Positions 1-8,560 of a DNA stretch of 64,000 nucleotides are shown here, piece after piece. Origin of the DNA: Vesta saturnalis (Eukaryota > Arthropoda > Insecta > Coleoptera > Lampyridae); contig JARFJB010002472.1 in the NCBI GenBank assembly GCA_036346205.1, positions 6,026,001-6,090,000 on the forward strand, given 5' to 3'. Made by a program: the position numbers and the translations under genes. Each line of letters opens with the position of its first letter. The stretch's first letter is position 1. Below the pieces are notes generated by a model. The model was not told the origin of the DNA, searched no databases, and saw only the letters and a program-made list of their open reading frames with translations.

Positions 1-561
1 AACGGCATCTTCAATAGAAAAAATCATATCCAATGGTCCCAAGAAAGCCCTCATATTACTGTTGAGAGGAGAGATCAATATGCTTTTTCGGTAAACGTTT
101 GGTGTGGTATTATTGGTACCAAAATCCTTGGGCCGTTTTTTTATGAATACAATTTAAATTCCGAAAGATATCTAACTTTTTTACGAAACGAATTTGAAGA
201 AATTTTGGACGACCTTCCGTTGAAGGTAATTCAAAATTTGAATTATTTTCAACACGACGGGGCACCAGCACACAATGGATTACTTGTGTGTAACTATTTA
301 CAGGAACGTTTTAATAATCGGATAGGAAATCGAGGTCCAATAGCTTGGCCGCCGCAATCTCCAAACTTAACCCCCCCTGGACTCTTTATTGTGAGGTGCA
401 ATTTAAGACAAAGTGTACCGAGTAAAACCTGGTAATCTAGACGATTTAAAAAATAAAATTCGTGTTGGTATACAAAGTTTATTAAAAGCTCAAAACGAAG
501 TTTTAAAACGATGTCAAATATGTGTTCAAAATAATGGAGGGCATTTTGAAGCACTTCTATG
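1..561 (+). pseudogene. Tc1/mariner-superfamily (DUF4817/DDE_3 type) transposase, C-terminal part, frameshifted
   Basis: The window opens inside a transposase. Frame 1 is open to 435 and reads through the DDE_3 core: a NVWCGI segment, GPFFYE, then FQHDGAPAH with the second catalytic Asp, and WPPQSPNLTP just before the expected third acidic position. Near 410 the frame shifts by one; the continuation (KPGNLDDLKNKI to NNGGHFEALL) ends with a stop near 561. NGGHFE is the usual C-terminus of this family. The N-terminal helix-turn-helix lies outside the window. One frameshift makes it a pseudogene. Family assignment is by motif; exact subfamily unknown. Confidence 0.85.
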
Positions 562-1599
562 ACTGTATTATCTGTTCATATTTTTTGCTGTTACTCTTCG
601 TTTAAGTTATATTTATTTAGAACTTTTTTATTTTGATAATGTTGTACATTATTTCTTATTGTTTCCACAAATTTAGTAGTAGAATATGAGCTTATTTTGT
701 TGTTTAAATGTTCACGACACACTTTAATTTGTTTACTAAATATTATAATTACCCTTTTTTTGTAAATTGTGAGTTAACTAATAATATTAAACATACAAAG
801 CTATACATTTTTGAAATCAGAAAAAAATAAGCCATCGGATGGGTCCATAGCCACCTATAATTTCTATTTCAAAAAATGTATGTTTGGGTTGTAGCTCGAA
901 AAATAGTTACTAAAAAAATTTTTTATTTACATTTGCCCATTTTGCGTAAAAATAACTATCAAAAGTATCTCTTATAACTTTTTCGTATTTTGAATATTAA
1001 AAAAGATATAGCCGATTGAGAATTTGGACGATTTTTAGTTATTTTCAGATATCTTAGAAAGGTGACAACAATGTTGCATTTTCTTATCGGTATTTGAATT
1101 ATCATGTAATTCTGCCCAACCTGGCTTATTTAACCGACTCTGTATCTCTCATAATAACAAAAATAGGCATAGAACGTGGGTAGATTCTAGACACGCGGTA
1201 TATAATATGTATCTATCTTTGCATAAAAATCAGACTTAATAGCGTTTCTCTCTAAACAATAGTATTTATTTATATATTATTTAAAATACAAAATTACCTA
1301 TAAACAATGTAAACAACATTTAAAGCCTATCTTTTTCTTTCTCTTCAATTTCAACGTTATTTTATTCAATTTTAATTAACTGTCATTTGATAACAACTAT
1401 GCTACCAAGACAACCCCAAACAAATACGTATTCTATACATCTCCCCCCTGTACAAGAACAAAGTGATGAATCAGAAATGTTGTTTGCGTATATTTGTGTA
1501 TTTAATACTGGCGTAAGTTTTGTGATGTGAAATAAATTTGATTCTCTTATTCAGTGCCCAGTGTTTATTTCATAAATTAAATTATAAATTGTTCTTTAT
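562..1599. other. AT-rich intergenic stretch, no gene seen
   Basis: About 1 kb of AT-rich DNA with no convincing reading frame on either strand. It follows the transposase stop and probably includes that element's untranslated end, but no terminal inverted repeat could be paired. Confidence 0.5.
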
Positions 1600-2195
1600 A
1601 TCTCATTCGGTCCGATTCGAAGTTCATCCAATTTTTTTTTATTTAGCCGGTTTCCGTTTTCTACGTATACTAGGTCTCCTACAATTAATTCATATTCCTT
1701 TCTATGTTTATTGAATTGCTTTTATTATAATCGTGTGATTTCTCTGTATTTTCTAGTACTATTTTTCTGTCTCTTTCTAAATCTGCTTTCGTATAGATTG
1801 TTTAAATTCCAACGGTAAAATGTTTATATTTTCGGCTTCTAATAAATATTCTGGAGAAAACTTAGTTTTTGATGTTATAATATAAGCATATTTTGTAAAA
1901 TGATCAACGCGCAGATGTAAGTATTTCTTTGTTGAGCGAGACCCTCCAAAGCCTCCAATTGTATCTATGGATACGATTCCAAACGGGTACGTTGCTGGAC
2001 CCAAGTGTGATAACAAGCCGATTCTAGATTTTTTCTTGATTTGTTTTTGATTCATATTTCGCGCTGATCACAAATGGTTTTAATGTTATTTATCAAATTT
2101 TCTGCTGTGTAAAATGGTGTGATCTTGTTTCGTAACTGTGTTCTTCCAAGGTGACAATATGTATTTTGTACATTTTTTATGAATTTGTTGCTTAA
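1600..2195 (-). pseudogene. Ty3/gypsy-type integrase, catalytic core and C-terminal part
   Basis: On the minus strand this reads the second half of an H2C2 zinc-binding domain (NTYCHLGRTQLRNKI, then TICDQ), a linker, and the start of the DDE core with the first catalytic Asp in FGIVSIDTIGGFG followed by KYLHLRVDHFTKYAY. The frame stops at 1777, then a shifted frame gives a C-terminal piece (YELIVGDLVYVENGNRL, DELRIGPNEI) ending near 1600, resembling the GPY/F-like tail of these integrases. The second Asp and the Glu were not found. The 5' portion continues at 3884-4115, beyond an inserted piggyBac. No LTRs were recognised. Confidence 0.75.
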
Positions 2196-2235
2196 CCCTG
2201 CTGTTCTCCTCGACAAGACTGTACACTTGTGCTCC

Positions 2236-2256
2236 TTCGGGTCATAATGACCCGAA
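2236..2256. repeat. Subterminal palindrome in piggyBac (left)
   Basis: A 21-nt perfect palindrome with core CGGGTCATAATGACCCG, 41 bp inside the left end of the piggyBac element. A matching copy lies near the other end, so it is a candidate transposase-binding site (inference). Confidence 0.8.
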
Positions 2257-2429
2257 CTCCTGAAATATGAATTAAAAGCAAAATAACAACAATTTTTATA
2301 CATTTATTAGCTTTATTTCCCTAATGCAATGTTTTTTATATGAAACGTGAAACTTACAATAAATTCTACCAAATTTAAATAAAAAAACGGAAACGGGATA
2401 AAAAAATGTCTAATAATTGATATGATCCA

Positions 2430-3392
2430 CTACTTCTTATAGTCGGGACAATAATAGGTCACGTGTTCTGTACACAAATATTCATTAGAATGACCTTTTT
2501 GTATTTTTTTTGAACAACTGCGGCACTTTAGTAAAATAAAATTTGGAACTATGCATAACGTTATTTACTGCCATTATACGTAGCTCAGGCTTGCTTTTCC
2601 TGACAGTCCCTAACATAGTAAGATTTCTTTCGAGAAGCATTTGACACAATTTATATGATGTAAAGAAATTGTCACAAGTTACATACTGACCTCTTAGTCC
2701 ATAAGTAAGGTCTAAAACTACTCTCAGCCACTGATCCTTCTCAGGTTTTCCCCCAGGTGTTTTTCCCGTATATACTTGAACTTCTAAAGCATAAGAACTT
2801 GCACTATCACAAAGCGTCCATATTTTGATGCCATATTTTGCTGGCTTGCCTGGTACATACTGCTTGAATAGACAACGACCTCTAAATGCAACCAGCTGCT
2901 TGTCCACAGTTCCGTTTTGCCCAGGATTGTACAATTTTGGTAGTATTTCAGCCCATTTGTCCCAAAATTCTCTAATAGGAGCGAACTTATCCCGTAGCCT
3001 TCTTTCTTGACGATCTTCTTTATTATCAAACCGTAACACGCGTGATATATAATAAAATCGTTTCACCGACATTGTTGCGCGAAAAAGAGGTCTGCCTGTT
3101 TCTGCATTCCACAAACTTCTGGTAGATTCATCATGCGATCTGTAAACTCCTAACAGTAACAAACCTATGTACGCCTACAACGTAATGTTATCTAATTCTT
3201 GCCACTTGTCACCGTACACTTTACAACCTTCGATCTCCGTCCAGCATCGTCGAAAAAATCATCGTCTGACTGTTCATAATCACTATCTTCACTGATATGA
3301 TCTTCCTCTTCAGAAGCTTCAACGTCACTAATGTCACTCAAGTTATCAATAAGCTTTTCTAAGCCTTCACCACTAAGATATTTTTTTGCCAT
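2430..3392 (-). pseudogene. piggyBac transposase, broken
   Basis: Three pieces are readable. 3192-3392 encodes an acidic N-terminus (SDISDVEASEEEDHISEDSD) typical of the family. 2485-3162 carries the RNase H-like core with the first catalytic Asp in VDKQLVAFRGRC and the second in TCDNFFTSYK. A shifted frame ending at 2430 encodes the cysteine-rich C-terminal domain (KCRSCSKKIQKGH, CTEHVTYYC). Sequence between the N-terminal acidic region and AYIGLLLLGVYRS is missing, and a larger deletion between SSKFYFT and the Cys-rich domain has removed the third catalytic Asp. It cannot encode active enzyme. Confidence 0.9.
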
Positions 3393-3697
3393 TATTGTTA
3401 TTTCAGCACTTTAGAGGAACTGGTAGTACGTACAAAAAACCGCACTTTACTCTGCAGCGTAACAAATAAAACTGTCGGTTGCATACTGCGATATGATATT
3501 TATACCTGCTGCAAGTTGCAAGTCTGTTCCTGTTTCGACTTGCACACGCGGCTACTGACCTGCCGAAAATGCTGTAGTAACTCGCATAGGTAGGTACATT
3601 TGAACAAGCATGTGATGACATGCATATTGTCCATCCTCAAATTTCAATATAAAATAATTGCAAATACAAATTTATACGTCCTACTAATGTATTACAG

Positions 3698-3720
3698 CCT
3701 CGGGTCATAATGACCCGAGG
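3698..3720. repeat. Subterminal palindrome in piggyBac (right)
   Basis: A 23-nt perfect palindrome with the same CGGGTCATAATGACCCG core as 2236-2256. A third, degenerate version (CGGGTCATATAGACC) lies at about 3852-3866, just inside the right terminal repeat. Confidence 0.8.
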
Positions 3721-3883
3721 AACATCAATGTAACAATCATGTTTAAAAATTTACTAAAACAAACAAGCCACTTCATCCTTCAAACAAACTCATTAGCTGC
3801 GAAGTTTAGATATTAATAAACAAAAGAGTTATATAAACAACAATTTAATTTCGGGTCATATAGACCAGAAGGTAACAGCAGGG

Positions 3884-4115
3884 TTAAATCTTCTTATAGT
3901 ACAATTTTATATCTTGTTTTACTTTTTTTGTAATTAATACCGTTCTCAAGTTTAAATTTATTTCTTTTTTCTTGTATCGTTTTGTTCCTATATTGGTCGT
4001 TTTGATGTGTTCCAAACTTATTAAATTTAATATTTTTAATGTTTCTTCTGCATTTATATTTGGTTCTAAAATGGGATTTTTTGTTTTTTTTTTCGTTTTT
4101 GAGCTTCATTCATGA
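3884..4115 (-). pseudogene. Ty3/gypsy-type integrase, N-terminal part upstream of the piggyBac insertion
   Basis: On the minus strand this reads a Lys/Asn-rich stretch ending NGINYKKSKTRYKIVL followed by a stop at 3894. That is the usual lead-in to the H2C2 zinc domain of gypsy integrases. Beyond the stop, the same frame runs into the TTAA at 3884-3887 and is in register with the integrase piece that resumes at 2195, so the two were one domain before piggyBac inserted. Upstream reverse transcriptase was not recognised. Confidence 0.6.
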
Positions 4116-4205
4116 CTGTGATCCTTCATTCTATGTATAATAATTATAATACATCGTAACTAGGGAAGTACATACAGTTCAAGTTTGAATCGATTGTGAC
4201 TTGCC

Positions 4206-4277
4206 TCCTCGATAGCTCAGATGGAAGAGCCCCACTCTAGCAAAGTGGAGGTCGTGGGTTTAAGTCCCACTCGAATT
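4206..4277 (+). tRNA. tRNA-Ala(AGC)-like sequence, probably a SINE head or tRNA pseudogene
   Basis: A 72-nt cloverleaf: D stem GCTC/GAGC, anticodon stem CCACT/AGTGG with loop CTAGCAA (anticodon AGC at 4239-4241), T arm GTGGG/CCCAC. Only four of seven acceptor pairs form, so a functional tRNA is unlikely. The loop and T-arm flank resemble the tRNA-like sequences at 39967-40956, suggesting one SINE family. It is enclosed by a 13-bp inverted repeat (AAGTACATACAGT at 4166-4178; complement at 4286-4298). Confidence 0.55.
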
Positions 4278-4544
4278 AATCTTTTACTGTATGTACTTTA
4301 AAAGTCACGTGTTGTCATGTGAGAAGCACTGATGTCACATTATCGATATTTTGGAGTGATAGTTTTCGAGATATTCACATTTTTATCTAATTTCAGTTTT
4401 TATTGCGCATTGCCGCGGTGCTTTGGAAAACGTTTTGTTGTAAACAACTGATAAGAAGTCTTGCTTTTAGAATTCAATCATTTCTATCGCACCGAAAATA
4501 ACTTTTTTCAAACATGGATAACTTGATTTTTTTAATGCACAAGA

Positions 4545-4800
4545 AATAAACAATAAATACTCAAGAATTAAGAACACAAAACTCAAAAGAAATACACACG
4601 AAATACATAAGGAATGAACAATAAATACATAAGGATTGCATAAGTAATACAAAATAATTACTTAAGGCTTACACAAGAAATAGAGAAGAAATGCGCTATA
4701 AATACACAATAAATACATAAGGAAAGATCAATAAATACATAAGGACAATTACTTGACGATTACAGAAGATATCAAAAGGAATGCACAAGAAATACAGGTT
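4545..4800. repeat. Degenerate short tandem repeat, AATACATAAGGA-like
   Basis: About 250 bp of loosely tandem AAATACATAAGGA / AAATACACAAGA words within the foldback element. No coding potential. Confidence 0.7.
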
Positions 4801-4802
4801 AT

Positions 4803-4991
4803 CCTGTTGACACGTTCCCTCGTTTGTCCGGTGTTTGTAAAACGTTGTAACAAGTTTTGAAAGGTTGTTTCTCGGGGAAGTCTTCGTTCAGGATACCGTA
4901 CCGCATAAATCCTTCACGCCAATAATGCATTTCTTTGGCATTCTCCAAGAATGAAAGTCATGTCGATCAACTCTGCGTCGGACAACAACAT
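4803..4991 (-). pseudogene. DUF4817-type helix-turn-helix, transposase N-terminus fragment
   Basis: On the minus strand, starting at an ATG at 4991, a segment (LLSDAELIDMTFILGECQRN) is followed after a stop and frame change by LYAVRYPERRLPRETTF. This is the pattern of the DUF4817 helix-turn-helix at the start of many insect Tc1/mariner-superfamily transposases. No DDE core follows. It is a relic inside a nonautonomous element and matches in type the transposases at 1-561 and 33830-34831. Confidence 0.75.
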
Positions 4992-5727
4992 TTTAATGGA
5001 AATGTCTTGTAGAAACACTTAAACTGATACACAAGACAGCAAAGCACAAGAGAAGCTCGAGAAACTGACGTTTCTTCTTAGTTGTTTAAAACAATTAACA
5101 AACGTTTTCCAAAGCACCGCGGCAATGCGCAATAAAAACTGAAATTAGATAGAAATGCGAATATCTCGAAAACTATCACTCCAAAATATCGATAATGTTA
5201 CATCAATGGAAAGGAAATTTAATTTCCTATCCGTTGATGTAAGAAAATATGGGTGGTTCCATTTAAAAAAATCAAGTTATCCATGTTTGAAACAAATTAT
5301 TTTCGGAACGATAGAAATTATTGAATTCTAAAAGCAAGATTATTGGCAATGATTGAGAATGATGCGGCACCCTTTTCGGAAGTAAAAAACGTAAGCCACA
5401 TCTCTCTACCGGTATTCGTCTTCGAGATATTGAAAGTTTTCGGAGGCACTGTAAACGTCATTTTTTCTACAAAATGTCAAATAACTCAGAAGCAATGTGA
5501 CGTAGACAGAGTATGGTTATTAAAGTGACCTTTAAATTCAACGAGGAATTCAAAAATGTAATAATATATAGGTTGGTCTATTTAAAACAACGAAGTTGGC
5601 ATGAGTCCGCCATTTCTGAAAATAATCTTAAAACGTGTAGTTTATGACTGTGGGCAACTTTTATATAAGACATTTTTCGTATTTGTAATAGTAAGGAGTT
5701 ATGGAGTTATCCCGCTTAATGGGCCAC

Positions 5728-5729
<2 letters not shown>

Positions 5730-5788
<59 letters not shown>
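5730..5788. repeat. (AT)n microsatellite
   Basis: Uninterrupted AT dinucleotide tract. It directly follows the words GGGCCACCTG, a common insect transposon end. Confidence 0.95.
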
Positions 5789-5790
<2 letters not shown>

Positions 5791-5845
5791 AGCTAAATAT
5801 GAAATAAAACCAGCTTTTGAGCCACAAAATAAAGGCTCCAGGTGA

Positions 5846-6175
5846 TTTTCAAAATTAAAATCTGTTACCCCTTGCAATCAAACAACAAATACTATTTACC
5901 AAATTTCTTGTAATGATTGTCAAAAAATATATATTGGAACTACATTGCAACCTTTAAAAAATCGTATTGTACAACATAAATCTGATGTGAGAATTAAACC
6001 AGAAAGTACAGATTTGGCAAAACATTCTTTAGAAAAAAATCACTTATTAGATTATAAAAACACATTTTAGACATAGAGAGAAAATACAAAACGATTAATT
6101 TTGGAAATGATGTGTATAGAAATTAACGGTGATAAAGTATGTAATAGTAAAACCGATTTGGGAAAGTTACCTTAA
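5846..6175 (+). pseudogene. Penelope-like element, GIY-YIG endonuclease end
   Basis: Frame from about 5846 to 6070 reads IYQISCNDCQKIYIGTT followed by LKNRIVQHKSDV and a His-containing KHSLEKNHLLDY. That is the Tyr/Gly-Tyr-Ile-Gly core and following Arg/His region of the GIY-YIG endonuclease fused to Penelope-like reverse transcriptases. A second piece in another frame (LILEMMCIEINGD, SKTDLGKLP) gives the C-terminus, ending near 6175. The first position of the YIG motif and the adjacent Arg helix are present, but the frame is broken. No reverse transcriptase lies upstream; a (TA)n tract does. Confidence 0.75.
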
Positions 6176-6289
6176 TGTTATAATTATATTTTAGAAAATT
6201 TGTAGTTGGTGTATAATAATGTGTAACGTACTTGACATTAATATTGTAACGTTAATTAACTTTGATGGAAGTATTACAAAATAAGTTTC

Positions 6290-6292
<3 letters not shown>

Positions 6293-6341
<49 letters not shown>
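6293..6341. repeat. (TA)n microsatellite
   Basis: Pure TA tract between the two Penelope-like fragments. Confidence 0.95.
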
Positions 6342-6344
<3 letters not shown>

Positions 6345-6424
6345 AGTGTTTCGAGTGAAACAGTATTATCTTCCAATCAATCTTTTTGCCGAGCTTGCAA
6401 AATATATTTGCTTCGTCAGGACCT
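6345..6424 (-). other. Penelope-like terminal sequence with CTGACGA box (possible decayed hammerhead)
   Basis: On the minus strand, CCTGACGA is followed by a small hairpin GCAAA/TTTGC and, some 55 nt later, CGAAAC. Penelope-like elements often carry hammerhead ribozyme motifs with CTGANGA and GAAA boxes near their ends. Here the second box is not at the expected place, so only a remnant is likely. It lies downstream of the minus-strand GIY-YIG piece at 6703-6922, the position expected for such a terminal repeat. Confidence 0.35.
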
Positions 6425-6702
6425 ACAAGCGACGTAATAATAGGCAAAACAAATATAAAATACATAAACCAAAGAACTTACAGAAATCAATTACAAAATT
6501 TAAAAGTCAAACAGTATTGACATAATAAGGTATGTAACATGAAATTTTAAACCACACATTCAAACATTCAAACACATACACCCTAACAAACATACATTTA
6601 TGTAAATAAATGTATTATCTAATATTAGTTTTAACTGTATTCTTACAATAATTTAAAACATTACTGTAAATGATATTCAAACCATCAACGTCCGTTTTTT
6701 TA

Positions 6703-6922
6703 TTATTGGTTGAATCCTCTATATATTTCGATCATTTCTAAAATAAGTCTTTTGTTTAATAATTTTTCACTTCTTAAACTTTTGGCATTTTTAAAATTGA
6801 AAGAATGCTTATAATTTGAAAAATGTTCTGCAAAACTACAAGAAATTTTGTTTAGTCTGCAATCACTTTTGTGAGAATTTATTCTTAACTGCAATTTGCG
6901 TGAAGTTTGCCTTATATAGCAT
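6703..6922 (-). pseudogene. Penelope-like element, GIY-YIG endonuclease end (second copy, opposite strand)
   Basis: Minus-strand frame reads CYIRQTSRKLQLRINSHKSD, then CSFAEHF, NYKHSFNF and RLILEMIEIYRG. This is the second half of a GIY-YIG domain and the C-terminal helix seen in Penelope-like elements; the Gly expected after CYI is Arg. The sequence differs from the plus-strand copy at 5846-6175, so these are two insertions lying tail to tail around a TA tract. Confidence 0.75.
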
Positions 6923-6924
6923 GT

Positions 6925-8560
6925 AATTCAGATCACTTGTTGATGAAAAATAAAGACTTTCAGACCAGAGCTAATCAGAATTATTTGCTAATTTTAAAAT
7001 ATGTGTACCCTTAGTAAACAATTCAAATAACTAACTGCTTTCATACGGTTAAATGAATGCTATAAAATTTCTAGTTCAGACATTATTGCGTTAACCGGAA
7101 TTTTCTATAATAATAAACTATAACACAACAACCTATATTCAATTCCTAAAACCAAGGCATTATTACTTAAAAGTTATAACGAATTAAGAACTAAAAGAAA
7201 ACATTGATAATAAGTTAACTACAACTGAAACTAAATGAAATAATTTATAATTATGTAATGACCATATTAAAGAGAAATGGAAAGCTCTCAAAAGTGTACT
7301 TCACTTTGCAAAAACATGTAGTAGTAATTTTGTTTAATTAGAGATTTTGCACACAGTCCTAATCCAGACACTCAACAATGCTCTTATCTAGCAATATGCT
7401 TATTATTGGGAACTCGCCTAATCAACGTCCAACAGGATTAGATATACTATCTATTTTGTAATTAAATCAATACATACTGTTACACGCTGAAACCACACTA
7501 CGTGTCATGTAGGTTTATTAAGCTGGTTAACGACTAAATTCGCCGAAAATAGCGGTGGATTTCTAGTAAGATGTAGAATATCTGAAATATTGCTCCAAAG
7601 ATCATAAATACTTACGTTCAAATAAAACACAAAATAGACAACAGATAATTTTCGGAAAGGGCTTGAAATTTCAAATAGTACGTTGTTGGAATAAACTCGA
7701 TTTACGTGAATTCAAAACAATGCATAATGAATCGTTGAATAAGTTTTGTAAACTTGAAAGTTTAAAAATATTAAGAACGCTGCGTAATGTTCGCGTAAAT
7801 AAATAATTTTTGCGAATTGCGTCCAATTTAGGGGAAAGGCAGTTGAAATATAAACTTTCTCTAATGAACTACTATAAATACACCAAGTTGGTTAAATATG
7901 CAATTAATACTGTAGTGGCAAATAATTGTTCTGTGCGGCAGTAAAAAAACCAGTAATATAATAACTATACGTTATGCTAATCTATAATTAAACTGCATGC
8001 ATTTATATAACTATTATTGACTTTAGACTAACGTTTAGTTATTTTGATACAAAATAACTCTCCTTTGAGATTAAAATTATTGGAGATCAGCAACACTAAA
8101 AACCTTTAATACACATATTACATTTACACCTTTTTAAAAATAAATATAATAATAATGAATGTATCTAGCCCTGCCCTACATATATCTCCTTATAAATATA
8201 AGTACCAAATGTAATCGTGATTGAATATTAAATGGTTTCAATATAGTCTCTAGTTAATCAAAGACACCCAAGAAGTAAGCTAGAGACTAACTAACAGTGA
8301 CACCACACATAATCCAAGAGCAAAAGTAAAATTTTCACACAATAATCCAATGTTCAAACCATGTCAAAATTATGCTTGGAGGCCAAATGTTCATTTTATA
8401 TTGCCTAAATAACCATCATAAAAGTTTGCTTTATTCGATAACCACTTTAGTTAAATCACTTAGGGACCATTAATTACTAAAAGCTGTTCTTTTCAGTACT
8501 TTTAAAACCCAATAATACAGTAAGTATTCGATCTATTATTTATGTCTTTCTTGACTCTCT
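6925..8560. other. AT-rich intergenic stretch, no gene seen
   Basis: About 1.6 kb without a recognisable coding region, RNA gene or terminal repeat on either strand. Only short, low-complexity frames are present. Confidence 0.5.

Larger units (their letters stand above)
2196..3883 (-). mobile_element. piggyBac-family element, internally deleted, TTAA target duplication
   Basis: A 1,688-bp element with both ends visible. The left end is TTAA then CCCTGCTGTT; the right end is AACAGCAGGG then TTAA, so the target duplication is TTAA (2192-2195 and 3884-3887) as known for piggyBac. Subterminal palindromes built on CGGGTCATAATGACCCG lie near each end. It carries a transposase on the minus strand with at least two deletions and is shorter than a usual autonomous piggyBac of roughly 2.4 kb, so it is a defective copy. 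It sits inside the zinc-binding domain of a gypsy integrase read on the same strand. Confidence 0.92.
4330..5340. mobile_element. Degenerate foldback DNA transposon with scrambled inverted repeats
   Basis: Segment 4330-4447 is inverted at about 5093-5205, and 4458-4536 is inverted at about 5262-5340. The order is A-B then A'-B' rather than A-B then B'-A', so this is not a simple hairpin. Between the arms lie a degenerate AATACATAAGGA repeat and a piece of transposase N-terminus on the minus strand. Segment 5203-5242 is itself a hairpin with arms TACATCAA/TTGATGTA. It is best read as a rearranged nonautonomous relative of the DUF4817-type transposons elsewhere in the window. Confidence 0.6.

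Noticed and set aside
3403..3621. 72-codon minus-strand frame upstream of the piggyBac transposase
   Set aside because: It lies in the element's 5' untranslated region and has no transposase motif.
5601..6525. Frames with poly(Ile-Tyr) stretches
   Set aside because: They are translations of TA microsatellites.
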